NCBI RefSeq assembly: GCF_029964055.1
Contig: NZ_CP124836.1
Coordinates: 2,232,001 to 2,296,000, forward strand
Reading direction: 5' to 3'
Source of the DNA: Arthrobacter sp. EM1
Lineage (GTDB): Bacteria > Actinomycetota > Actinomycetes > Actinomycetales > Micrococcaceae
Length of the DNA: 64,000 nt
The translations under genes were made by a program, and so were the position numbers. The notes beneath the pieces were generated by a model. It was not told where the DNA came from. It saw nothing but the letters and a program-made list of their open reading frames with translations, and searched no databases. Shown in pieces: positions 25,931-33,922 of this stretch. The number at the start of each line of letters is the position of its first letter. Positions within the stretch are counted from its first letter, which is position 1.

Positions 25931-27313
25931 ATGACAATGAAGTCCACCGCAGAGCGCCCCGGCCTGAAACTCGGCCACAGCATGAAGCCACGCCAACTGA
26001 CCATGATGGGACTCGGCAGCGCCATTGGCGCCGGCCTTTTCCTTGGCTCGGGGGCCGGCGTCCAGGCCGCCGGACCCGCCGTCCTGATTTCCTACCTGGT
26101 CGCTGGAACCCTGATCATCCTGGTGATGTGGGCCCTCGGGGAAATGGCCGCCGCCAACCCCAACAGCGGTGCTTTTTCCGTCTACGCCGCCAAGGCCATG
26201 GGCCGGACCGCCGGAGCCACCGTGGGCTGGCTCTGGTGGCTGCAACTGGTGGTCGTCATCGCCGCCGAGGCCCTCGGCGCCGCCGCCCTGCTGTTCACGG
26301 TGTGGCCGGTAATCCCGGTCTGGGCCCTGTCGCTGGTCTTTATGGTGATGTTCACGGCGATCAATCTCGCCGGGGTGAAGAACTTCGGCGAGTTTGAGTT
26401 CTGGTTCGCCATTCTCAAGGTGACCGCCATCCTGCTGTTCCTGGGCATTGGCGCCGCCCTGCTGCTAGGCCTGCTGCCCGACGTCCCCTCCCCCGGACTG
26501 ACCAACTTCACCGCCAATTTCGCCCCCACGGGCTTCGGCGGCATTGCCACCGCGCTCTTTGTTGTGATCTTCGCTTTCGGCGGTACCGAGATTGTCAGTG
26601 TGGCCGCCGCCGAGACCGAGAACCCGCGGCACAGCGTGGCCCAGGCAATCCGCACCGTCGTCTGGCGGATCCTGGTTTTTTACATCGGCTCCGTGTTCGT
26701 CATCGCGGCGGTCCTGCCCTACACCTCGGATGCCCTGGCGTCGCCGTTCGCCGGCGTCCTGGACACCGCGGGCATTCCCGGCGCCGGCGCCGCGATTACC
26801 CTGGTGGCCGTCGTCGCCCTGCTATCGGCGCTGAACGCGAACCTCTATGGCGCCTCCCGGATGGTCTTCTCACTCTCCGAACGCGGCGAGGCTCCCCGTT
26901 TCCTGTCGAAGGTCAATAAGGCGCGGGTTCCCGTGCTCGCCGTCGGCGTCTCCGTGGCTTTCGGCTTCCTGGCCACCGTGCTGGAGCTGCTCTTTCCGGA
27001 GCAGATCCTGCCGGCGCTCTTCCAGCTGGTCGGCTCGACCTGCCTGATGGTCTGGGGCTCCGCTCTTGTGTCCCAGCTGATCCTGCGCCGCCGGGCCGAC
27101 CGCGAGGGCACCGAACTGCCGCTGCGGATGAGGGGCTTCCCGGGGCTGACCATCTTCGGCCTGGTGCTGCTGGCCCTGATCTTCGCTGTCGGCTTCAGCA
27201 GCCCGGAGAGCAGCAGGCAACTCGTCAGCACCATCGCCCTGGTCGCCGGCATTGCCGCGGCCTGCTGGATCGGTGCCCGGCTGACCCGCAACCGTCAGAA
27301 CGTGCCCAAGTAG
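25931..27313 (+). CDS. amino acid permease (APC superfamily)
   Basis: 460 residues with about 12 TM helices. It opens with LKLGHSMKPRQLTMMGLGSAIGAGLFLGSG, the AAT/GABA-permease signature, in which the GSAIGAGLF loop binds the amino-acid backbone. It continues with GEMAAANPNSGAFSVYA and FAFGGTEIVSVAAAETENPRH, all diagnostic of this group. It should import an amino acid with protons. Control by the divergent Lrp regulator is likely; a -10-like TATGCT lies at 25830-25835. The TAG stop is followed at once by a palindromic repeat that may end the transcript. Confidence 0.94.
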   Translation: MTMKSTAERPGLKLGHSMKPRQLTMMGLGSAIGAGLFLGSGAGVQAAGPAVLISYLVAGTLIILVMWALGEMAAANPNSGAFSVYAAKAMGRTAGATVGWLWWLQLVVVIAAEALGAAALLFTVWPVIPVWALSLVFMVMFTAINLAGVKNFGEFEFWFAILKVTAILLFLGIGAALLLGLLPDVPSPGLTNFTANFAPTGFGGIATALFVVIFAFGGTEIVSVAAAETENPRHSVAQAIRTVVWRILVFYIGSVFVIAAVLPYTSDALASPFAGVLDTAGIPGAGAAITLVAVVALLSALNANLYGASRMVFSLSERGEAPRFLSKVNKARVPVLAVGVSVAFGFLATVLELLFPEQILPALFQLVGSTCLMVWGSALVSQLILRRRADREGTELPLRMRGFPGLTIFGLVLLALIFAVGFSSPESSRQLVSTIALVAGIAAACWIGARLTRNRQNVPK

Positions 27314-27370
27314 CTCGCAGCTGAGGCCGTTTTGGCGGCTCAGAACGACCTCAGCTGCGAGTCAGTTGGG
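27314..27370. repeat. long palindromic intergenic repeat (REP-like), copy 2
   Basis: The perfect arms CTCGCAGCTGAGG (27314-27326) and CCTCAGCTGCGAG (27349-27361) flank a CGTTTTGG-containing centre and are followed by TCAGTTGGG. It shares CTCGCAGC, CGTTTTGG and the CAGTTGGG end with the element at 19151-19216. It starts on the base after the permease stop codon. Confidence 0.75.
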
Positions 27371-27465
27371 CTGGGAGGCCGGCGCCGTGAGATGTACAAA
27401 CTGACAGGCTCGACGGCGGTTTAGCCGGCATTCCTGTGCAGTCTGGCTAGTGATTCGGCGGCTGA

Positions 27466-27494
27466 TTGCCTAGTGACGACGCGGTGACTAGGGT
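27466..27494 (+). promoter_or_regulatory. promoter of the E1/lipoyl operon
   Basis: TTGCCT (27466-27471), a 17-nt spacer and TAGGGT (27489-27494) are followed after 7 nt by the ATG of the E1-alpha gene, giving a leaderless transcript. Short CTAGTGA repeats in direct and inverted orientation surround the -35 region. Confidence 0.6.
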
Positions 27495-27501
27495 CACAGC
27501 C

Positions 27502-28548
27502 ATGGACACTCTTCCCGTGGCTGCCGGCGATGCCGCCGACCCGCTCACTCCCGCCCAGCTCCGCGAGCTCTATTCGCTGATGGTGGCCGTCCGCCACCTC
27601 GACGCGTCGGCGATCGCCTGGCAGCGCCAGGGCATCATCCCCGGCTACGCGCCCGAGCTCGGCCAGGAGGCCGCCCAGGTGGGCAGCGGCTACGCCGTTG
27701 ACACCACCCGGGACTTCGTGTTCCCCACCTACCGCGAGATGGGGGTGGCCCGCACCATGGGCGTGGACATGGTGGCGTATATGGCGACCCACAAAGCCAG
27801 CTGGCACGGTGGTCTTTACGACCCCGTCAAGTCCCGGCTCGCACCGATCCAGGCTGTCGTGGCCGGCTCGGTGCTGCACGCGGTGGGCTGGGCCCACGGC
27901 CAGACGCTGGCCGGCGCCGCCGACGGCAAGCTCGGCGTCGCCCTGACGTACTTCGGTGACGGCGCATCCTCCCAGGGCGACGTCCATGAGGCTTTGAACT
28001 TCGCCGCAGTCATGAAGGCCCCAGTGGTGTTCTTCGTCCAGAACAACGGCTGGGCGATCTCGGTCCCCACCGAACGCCAGGTGGCCGGCGGCTCCGTCGC
28101 CGCCCGCGCCGCCGGCTACGGAATGCCGGCGCTGCAGATCGACGGCGATGATGTGGTCGCCGTCGTCGAGGCAACCCGGCGCGCGTTCGCGCACGCCCGG
28201 GCCGGCAATGGTCCGGTGCTCATCGAGGCAATGACCTACCGGCGCGGACCGCACTCGACCTCCGACGATCCGGGACGCTACCGCTCCCTCGACGAGGAGC
28301 GCGACGGCGCCGGCGCCGATCCGCTGGAGCGTTTCCGGCAGCGGCTGCTCGCCGAGGGCATCGCCGACGAAGCCTTCTTCGCCGAGGCCCTCGCGGCAGC
28401 CAAAGCCGAAGAAGAACTCATCCGCACCGGAATCCAGGGACTCGACTCCCGCCCCGGCACCGAAATGTTTGACCTGGTTTTCCAGGAAACCACCCCTGTC
28501 CTGCAGGGTCAGGCCACCAACTGGCGCGAGGAGTCCGAACATGTCTAA
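27502..28548 (+). CDS. thiamine-diphosphate 2-oxoacid dehydrogenase E1 component, alpha subunit
   Basis: 348 residues. It belongs to the PDH/branched-chain/acetoin dehydrogenase E1-alpha family. The ThDP motif is GDGASSQGDVHEALNFAAVMKAPVVFFVQNNGWAIS (GDG...NN). YAPELGQEAAQVG and the phosphorylation-loop-like YRRGPHSTSDDPGRYR are also typical. Such enzymes decarboxylate a 2-oxoacid and transfer the acyl group to a lipoyl domain. The start at 27502 was chosen because TAGGGT lies 7 nt upstream. The stop overlaps E1-beta by 8 bp. Substrate (branched-chain oxoacid, pyruvate or acetoin) cannot be decided from sequence alone. Confidence 0.92.
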   Translation: MDTLPVAAGDAADPLTPAQLRELYSLMVAVRHLDASAIAWQRQGIIPGYAPELGQEAAQVGSGYAVDTTRDFVFPTYREMGVARTMGVDMVAYMATHKASWHGGLYDPVKSRLAPIQAVVAGSVLHAVGWAHGQTLAGAADGKLGVALTYFGDGASSQGDVHEALNFAAVMKAPVVFFVQNNGWAISVPTERQVAGGSVAARAAGYGMPALQIDGDDVVAVVEATRRAFAHARAGNGPVLIEAMTYRRGPHSTSDDPGRYRSLDEERDGAGADPLERFRQRLLAEGIADEAFFAEALAAAKAEEELIRTGIQGLDSRPGTEMFDLVFQETTPVLQGQATNWREESEHV

Positions 28549-29584
28549 CTCGATGCTCACAACCGAAGCTGCCGTGAATGGTCCGGTAACCACCACCGTG
28601 ATGTCCATGCAGCAGGCCCTGAACCGCGCCCTCGATGAGGTTCTCGCGGAAAACCCGAAGGCCCTGATCTTCGGCGAGGACTGCGGCCGGCTCGGCGGCG
28701 TCTTCCGGATCACGGACGGACTGCAGGCCAAACACGGCGAGCAGCGCGTTTTTGACACCCCGCTGGCGGAATCCGGCATTCTTGGTATGTCCGTGGGCCT
28801 GGCGATGGCGGGGTTCCATCCCATCCCCGAAGTCCAGTTCGACGGCTTTGCCTACCCTGCGATCAACCAGATCGTCTGCCAGATGGCCAGGATGAACTAC
28901 CGCAGCCGCGGCACCATGCCGATGCCCATTACCCTGCGGGTGCCCAGCTTCGGCGGCATCCGGGCCCCCGAACACCACGGCGAAAGCCTGGAGGCGCTTT
29001 TCGCCCATGTACCGGGCCTGAAAGTGGTCTCGCCCTCAAACCCACACGAGGCCTACCACCTGCTCAAATACGCCGCCACGCGGCCGGACCCGGTGATCTT
29101 TATGGAACCGAAGTCCCGCTACTGGCAAAAGGGCGAGGTGGACACCGCCAGCCACGATCCGGCCGGGGGCTCCCCCACCGGGGCCAAGGTGATGCGCGAG
29201 GGCCGCCACCTCACCCTCGTCGCCTGGGGCGCCATGGTGGCCCGCTGCCTGCAGGTGGCCGAACTTGCCGCCGAGGACGGGATCGACGTCGAAGTCCTGG
29301 ACCTCCGCTGGCTCAAACCGATCGACGCCGCCGCACTGGCCGTCTCAGTGCGCAAGACCCGCCGCGCCGTCGTCGTCCACGAAGCGCCGCTGACCTCCGG
29401 GCTGGGTGCCGAGGTGGCGCAGCTGATCACACAGGGCTGCTTCGACACGCTGAAGGCGCCGGTGGAACGCGTCACCGGCTTTGACGTCCCTTACCCCTCC
29501 GGCGACCTGGAGGATGAATACATCCCGAACATTGACCGGATCCTCTTTGGGATCCAGCGAGTATTGGAGTACAAACGTGGCTGA
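28541..29584 (+). CDS. 2-oxoacid dehydrogenase E1 component, beta subunit
   Basis: 347 residues starting at ATG 28541 inside the E1-alpha gene, with GCGAGGAG upstream. Transketolase-family landmarks include VLAENPKALIFGEDCG, RVFDTPLAESGILGMSVGLAMAGFHPIPEVQF, FGGIRAPEHHGESLEALFAHVPGLKVVSPSNP and EVLDLRWLKPIDAAAL. It pairs with the alpha subunit to form the heterotetrameric E1. Its stop overlaps the GTG of the lipoyl gene, so all genes of the operon are translationally linked. Confidence 0.93.
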   Translation: MSNSMLTTEAAVNGPVTTTVMSMQQALNRALDEVLAENPKALIFGEDCGRLGGVFRITDGLQAKHGEQRVFDTPLAESGILGMSVGLAMAGFHPIPEVQFDGFAYPAINQIVCQMARMNYRSRGTMPMPITLRVPSFGGIRAPEHHGESLEALFAHVPGLKVVSPSNPHEAYHLLKYAATRPDPVIFMEPKSRYWQKGEVDTASHDPAGGSPTGAKVMREGRHLTLVAWGAMVARCLQVAELAAEDGIDVEVLDLRWLKPIDAAALAVSVRKTRRAVVVHEAPLTSGLGAEVAQLITQGCFDTLKAPVERVTGFDVPYPSGDLEDEYIPNIDRILFGIQRVLEYKRG

Positions 29585-29906
29585 AATTTCCTTCCCGCTG
29601 CCTGATCTCGGCGAAGGCCTGATCGAGGCCACCGTGCTGGAATGGCTGGTCTCCCCGGGCGATCAGGTGGAGCGGAACCAGCCCCTCGTGGAGGTCGAAA
29701 CCACCAAGTCGGCCGTTGAATTGCCCAGCCCGCAGGCGGGTAAGGTAGTGCGTATCCACGGCGGGCCGGGCGACAAAATCAACGTCGGCGAGCCCCTGAT
29801 TGTGTTTGAGGTGCCGGACAACACCGCCGGCATCGTGGGCACGGTCCCGAAGGACGAGGCACCGAAGCGCCGGGTACGCCTGAGCGCCGTACTTGATGAG
29901 GACTGA
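29577..29906 (+). CDS. free-standing lipoyl (E2-type) domain protein
   Basis: 109 residues starting at GTG 29577. One complete lipoyl domain occupies residues 1-80: ISFPLPDLGEGLIEATV at the start, with lipoyl-lysine Lys44 in VETTKSAVEL. It ends after a short basic tail (PKDEAPKRRVRLSAVLDED). A normal E2 is about 400-500 residues and continues with a peripheral-subunit-binding domain and an acyltransferase core; both are absent. The stop is clean and the next gene starts 4 nt later, so this is not an obvious frameshift. It should carry acyl groups from the E1 encoded upstream. Lipoyl domain plus hydrolase matches, in two genes, the fused layout of AcoC-type E2 proteins. Confidence 0.9.
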   Translation: MAEISFPLPDLGEGLIEATVLEWLVSPGDQVERNQPLVEVETTKSAVELPSPQAGKVVRIHGGPGDKINVGEPLIVFEVPDNTAGIVGTVPKDEAPKRRVRLSAVLDED

Positions 29907-29910
29907 GACC

Positions 29911-30738
29911 ATGAGCGGCAGGCACACCGGCGAGCAGCATTCCCACACCGTGGAGGGCACCGACCCCCAGCTCTATGTTGGGGTGCACGAGCCGGACTCC
30001 GACGCCGGGCTGCGGCCGGTGCTGCTGCTGCACGGCTTCTCCTCCTCGGGCAGGCTCAACTGGGAGGACACCGGCTGGCTGACCGCATTGCTGGCGGCCG
30101 GCCGCCGCGTGATCGTTGTGGATCTGCCCGGCCACGGCCGCAGCGGCGCCCCCGAGGACAGGGACTCGTATGCGCCCAGCAGGATCCGGGCGGACCTGTT
30201 GCAGATCGCGTCCGACGCCGGCGCCCGGCCGCTGCGCGACGGGGACCCGAGCAGCGGACTGGACGTGATTGGCTACTCCCTCGGCTCTCGGCTCGCCTGG
30301 GAATTCGGCGCCACCCAGCACGAACTGGTGCACCGGCTGGTCCTGGGCGGACCCAATGTTTCTGATCCGCTGGCTGACTTTGACCTGGCAGCCGCCCAGC
30401 GCTACCTGGCCGACGGCACTCCGATCGCCGATCCGTCCACCGCCGGGCTGCTGAAGATGGCCCAGATGCTCCCGGGCAACAACATCTTTTCGTTGCTGTC
30501 CCTGGTGGAAGCCATCAAGGCTGAGCCGTTCAATCCCGCCGAGGCCGTCCCGCACATGCCGATGCTGCTGGTGGCCGGGGAAAAGGACGAGCGCGCCGCC
30601 TCCATGCCGGAACTCGCCGCCCTGGGTGCGAGGGCCGGGGCCATGGTCGAACAGTTGGTCCTGCCGGGGCGGAACCACACCAACGCCATCACCAGCCGCG
30701 CCTTCAAACAGGGTGCCGTCAGCTTCCTGGGCGTCTGA
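29911..30738 (+). CDS. alpha/beta hydrolase linked to the lipoyl/E1 operon
   Basis: 275 residues. The alpha/beta-hydrolase fold has an oxyanion segment LLLHGFSSSGRLNW, the nucleophile elbow GYSLGSR with Ser123, Asp226 in VAGEKDERA and His256 in GRNHTNAI. These three make a full catalytic triad. The start at 29911 (GAGG 9 nt upstream) was preferred over TTG 29893 and ATG 29896. The gene lies 4 nt after the lipoyl-domain gene. By analogy with AcoC of acetoin dehydrogenase systems, where lipoyl and hydrolase-like domains are fused, it may act on the acyl-lipoyl intermediate. Free-acid release or acyl transfer are both possible. Confidence 0.88.
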   Translation: MSGRHTGEQHSHTVEGTDPQLYVGVHEPDSDAGLRPVLLLHGFSSSGRLNWEDTGWLTALLAAGRRVIVVDLPGHGRSGAPEDRDSYAPSRIRADLLQIASDAGARPLRDGDPSSGLDVIGYSLGSRLAWEFGATQHELVHRLVLGGPNVSDPLADFDLAAAQRYLADGTPIADPSTAGLLKMAQMLPGNNIFSLLSLVEAIKAEPFNPAEAVPHMPMLLVAGEKDERAASMPELAALGARAGAMVEQLVLPGRNHTNAITSRAFKQGAVSFLGV

Positions 30739-31416
30739 ATGCACGGCGGGGTCGCATCCGGGCCCGCCAAACGCCCGCGAGGGGCGCGAACCGACTCCGC
30801 GGTGGCTCCGGCGGGCCAGTAGCCGATTGACGCTGGTCCTCACACTGCCGCTCCGGCCGCTTTTTGGCCCCGACATCGGCCCCGCCTGCCGGCTTTGGGC
30901 GGATTTTTTCGCGGTCGCAAGGTCCATGCTGGAACCCGGGGTTGCGGCGGCCAGGCGGTTCGCTTTGATCCGGGCCGGAACGGGCAGCGCGTCAGCGTTG
31001 GCCAAAAGCTCGCGCTGCAGCCTTTCCAGCAGCCGGCCGGCACGGCGCACGGACCACGGAGCGCGAATCGACGCTCTCCCGCCGGGTCACGTCCGCACCC
31101 TAAAAAGCTCCGGCCACAGGATCCCCCCGTCCGTCCCCCCGCGTACACCGCGCAGCCTGCCCGCCCCTCGGCCCGGCTGCAGCGGTTTGACCATCAAGGG
31201 ATGGATGGAACTGCCGCCGGAGCAGATGGGCGCCGGTCATCCGTCTTCTCCGGACGTGGCCGGGCTTTCCCGATGGGCACTGAGTGAACGCGCCCTGGGT
31301 TAAAGTCAAGGGACACGGGACCGTGAACTGCCCCTGGCCGTCGGAACCGACGCCTCGGTCCAACGTTCAGGAGCAGCGCACAGGCGGCCCGTGTCCCTCC
31401 GGTGCTGCGTTGCCTG
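30739..31416. other. gap without a confident gene
   Basis: About 680 bp between the hydrolase and the MHS transporter. On the minus strand from GTG 31050 a stretch reads RLLERLQRELLANADALPVP with moderately high third-position GC, resembling part of a real protein. No convincing stop or partner domain follows, so it may be a gene remnant. At 31310-31319 and 31388-31397 the sequence GGGACACGGG and its exact complement CCCGTGTCCC form a long-range stem just downstream of the MHS transporter stop (31417, minus strand). There is no T-run. I see nothing else. Confidence 0.4.
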
Positions 31417-32772
31417 CTAGTGCCGGACCGATTCTGCCGGCACATGGGGGGCGACACCGAGCGGACGGCCCTTCGTCTCCCCGGCAAGAATGACGCCTAC
31501 CGCGGAAATCACGCAGAGAACCATGATGTAGATACCGATGGAACCGGTCCACTTGGTGCCCTGCAACAGCGCCTCCGCGATGGTGGCCGCAAATGCACCG
31601 CCCAGGATGGCACCGAAGGCGTAACCGATCGAGATACCCGAGTAGCGCACGTTCGCCGGGAACATCTCGGCGTACATGGCCGACATCGGACCGTAGGACA
31701 GACCCAGGCCGATGGTCAGGACAAACAGCGCCACGCCGTAGAGCACGATGTTCTTGGTGTCGATGAGCGCAAACATCGGGATCATCCAGGCGAAGACGAT
31801 TGCGTAGCCGGTCAGGAAGGTCTTGACCCTGCCGATCTTGTCCGACAGCCAGCCGCCAACCAGGGTGAAAATCAGCCAGCCAAAGGAAGCCAGCGTGGTG
31901 GCAAGCAGAATCTGCGGGGTGGGCATCTTCAGGGACTTGGTGGCGTAGGAGATAAAGAATGCAATCAGCAGGTAGCCGGCGGCATTGTTGCCGATGAAGA
32001 TCATCGTCGAGTAGAGGACGGCCTTTTTATGCTTACGGATAAGCTCTCCCAGCGGGGCCTTGCTCTCTTCCTTGCGGGCCGACATTTCCTTGAATACGGG
32101 GCTCTCGGCGACGGCGCGACGGATCAGGTAGCCGACCACGATCAGGACGATGGAGAGCAGGAACGGAACCCGCCAACCCCAGGACGCGAAATCCTCCTTG
32201 GACATGGACGTATTGAGGAAGTACAGCAGGCCGGTGGCCAGGATCATGCCGACCGGGACGCCGATCTGCGGGTAGGCGCCAAAGAGGCCGCGCTTGCTCA
32301 TCGGTGCATGCTCGACGGCCATCAGTGCGGCACCGCCCCATTCGCCGCCGGCGGAGAAGCCCTGGATGACGCGCAACAGGATCAGCAGGATCGGAGCCCA
32401 GACGCCGATCTGGGCGTAGGTGGGAAGCATGCCGATCAGCGCCGTCGCCGCACCCATCATCACGAGCGTGAAGACCAGCATGGCCTTGCGGCCGAGCCGG
32501 TCTCCCAGATGACCGGCGACAATGGCGCCGAGCGGTCGGAACAGAAAACTGATGCCAATGAGGGCAAAGGACAGGATCTGGGCCAGTCCCGGGTTCGAGG
32601 CGTTCAACGGTGCCAGGAACAGCGGCGACAGCAGCGTTGCTGTCAGCTGGGCGAAGATGAAAAAGTCATACCACTCGATGGTGGTCCCGACCAGCGTGCC
32701 CGCGAGGACTTTGCGTTCCTCATGCTTGCTGCTGGGACCCGCCTCTGAATCGACACTTGAAGTTGCGGTCAT
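31417..32772 (-). CDS. MFS transporter, metabolite:H+ symporter (MHS) family
   Basis: 451 residues, 12 TM helices. MHS-family features are LVGTTIEWYDFFIFAQL near the N terminus, GHLGDRLGRKAMLVFTLVMMG (motif A), RVIQGFSAGGEWGGAALMAVEHAP and SYGPMSAMYAEMFPANVRYSGISIGY. Relatives (ShiA, KgtP, ProP-like proteins) import shikimate, 2-oxoglutarate, aromatic acids or similar metabolites with protons. The start at 32772 has CGGAG upstream. Its upstream region carries a strong TetR-type palindrome. A divergent IclR gene lies beyond, so one or both may control it. Confidence 0.93.
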   Translation of the reverse strand: MTATSSVDSEAGPSSKHEERKVLAGTLVGTTIEWYDFFIFAQLTATLLSPLFLAPLNASNPGLAQILSFALIGISFLFRPLGAIVAGHLGDRLGRKAMLVFTLVMMGAATALIGMLPTYAQIGVWAPILLILLRVIQGFSAGGEWGGAALMAVEHAPMSKRGLFGAYPQIGVPVGMILATGLLYFLNTSMSKEDFASWGWRVPFLLSIVLIVVGYLIRRAVAESPVFKEMSARKEESKAPLGELIRKHKKAVLYSTMIFIGNNAAGYLLIAFFISYATKSLKMPTPQILLATTLASFGWLIFTLVGGWLSDKIGRVKTFLTGYAIVFAWMIPMFALIDTKNIVLYGVALFVLTIGLGLSYGPMSAMYAEMFPANVRYSGISIGYAFGAILGGAFAATIAEALLQGTKWTGSIGIYIMVLCVISAVGVILAGETKGRPLGVAPHVPAESVRH

Positions 32773-32843
32773 TGAAACTCCGTAGTTGGGGGCAGGGATG
32801 CTGCCCGGGTGGGTGCGATGAAAACAAGTCAATGCCTCAAGAT

Positions 32844-32865
32844 TTACTGATCGAACGGTCAGTAA
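32844..32865. promoter_or_regulatory. TetR-type operator palindrome upstream of the MHS transporter
   Basis: Half-sites TTACTGA and TCAGTAA flank a centre of TCGAACGG, and 20 of the 22 positions are self-complementary. The TGA-YCG-CGR-TCA pattern is typical of TetR-family operators. It lies 72 bp upstream of the transporter ATG. No TetR gene is encoded in the window. Confidence 0.55.
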
Positions 32866-33001
32866 GTATTTAGATCTTACTATGAAATATGTGACAGAGC
32901 GCACGTTTATGCAAAAAAGCTTTGCCGGCCCCAACATTGACGTCTGGCTGGTGCCGGTGTGGTGCAGCATAGTGCGCCGTGATCCTGATTCCACCTAGGT
33001 T

Positions 33002-33034
33002 GTTCTATAATGGAACTCGATATTCACATATCGA
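33002..33034. promoter_or_regulatory. two adjacent palindromes in the MHS/IclR intergenic region
   Basis: GTTC-TATAATG-GAAC (33002-33016) is a quasi-palindrome containing TATAAT. Immediately next to it, TCGATAT-TCAC-ATATCGA (33017-33034) is a perfect inverted repeat. They lie about 80 bp before the IclR start and suit IclR-family binding, with possible control of both divergent genes. Confidence 0.5.
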
Positions 33035-33115
33035 ACGCTAGACTACCGTGATTCAGAGCACAAGGGCCACACGTCGCTTCCCTGCTTCACCCGCGCCCGC
33101 GCCTAGGATGGATGT

Positions 33116-33835
33116 ATGACCCCGACCGCCGGCAGCGCCCAGGCATCCCCGTCCCAAACGCTGTCCCGCGGCATCCGCGCCCTGGAAATCCTGGCTGATG
33201 CCCAGCACCCGCTGACCATCGCCGAACTCGCCGGCGAGTTGGGAGTGCACCGCTCCGTCGCGTACCGCATCCTGCGCACCCTGGAGGACCACTCGCTGCT
33301 GGTGCGCGACGACGGCGGACGGGTCCAGCCGGGACCGGGCCTCGCCGTTCTGGCCCGGGGCGTGTCCCGGAACCTGCAGACGGCGGCCTTGCCCGAGCTG
33401 ACCCAGCTCGCGAATGCGCTGACGATGAGCGCTTTCGTCGCCGTCTGGGACCGCGAGGAATGCGTCACCCTGGTCACCGTCGATCCCCGGCATACCGGGG
33501 CAACCGTCGTGCAGCATCCGGGCACCCGGCATCCGATCAGCGCCGGGGCCCCCGGAATCGCAATCCAGTCGGCCTTATCGGAAGAGGAGTGGGCCGCCGC
33601 CGCGCCCGGCATCCCGTACCGGGCCGAAGCGGCCGAGGCGCGCGGCCGCGGCTATTCTGCCAGTCACGACGAGGTCCTCGCCGGCGTCTCCTCCATGGCC
33701 GTCCCCGTTCGGGTTCCGGGCGGCCGGCCCGCGGCTCTCGCCGTCGTCTACATCCGAGCGGCCCAGGACCCTGCGGAAGTCGCCGCGGCCCTGGCCGCCA
33801 GCGCCGGGCGCATCGAGGCCCAGCTTGGCGGGTGA
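33116..33835 (+). CDS. IclR family transcriptional regulator
   Basis: 239 residues. The N-terminal winged helix is SRGIRALEILADAQHPLTIAELAGELGVHRSVAYRILRTLEDHSLL, followed by an IclR effector domain. Its landmarks are LVTVDPRHTGATVVQHPGTRHPISAGAPGIAIQS and RGRGYSASHDEVLAGVSSMAVPV. TAGGAT lies 6 nt before the ATG, so the mRNA is probably leaderless. IclR proteins usually control catabolic or transport genes next door; the divergent MHS transporter is the natural target. Confidence 0.94.
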   Translation: MTPTAGSAQASPSQTLSRGIRALEILADAQHPLTIAELAGELGVHRSVAYRILRTLEDHSLLVRDDGGRVQPGPGLAVLARGVSRNLQTAALPELTQLANALTMSAFVAVWDREECVTLVTVDPRHTGATVVQHPGTRHPISAGAPGIAIQSALSEEEWAAAAPGIPYRAEAAEARGRGYSASHDEVLAGVSSMAVPVRVPGGRPAALAVVYIRAAQDPAEVAAALAASAGRIEAQLGG

Positions 33836-33922
33836 GGATCGTCCACCCGCCGTTGCGCTAGCACCAATGGTTCTTCGGGAGTGTTAGGGGTGCCCGGAGC
33901 GGGGACCGGCGCCAGTGTAACT

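Noticed and set aside
29577..29906. The lone lipoyl gene as a frameshifted E2 pseudogene
   Set aside because: After the TGA stop the next gene begins 4 nt later and encodes an intact hydrolase. No reading frame there resembles a PSBD or acyltransferase core.
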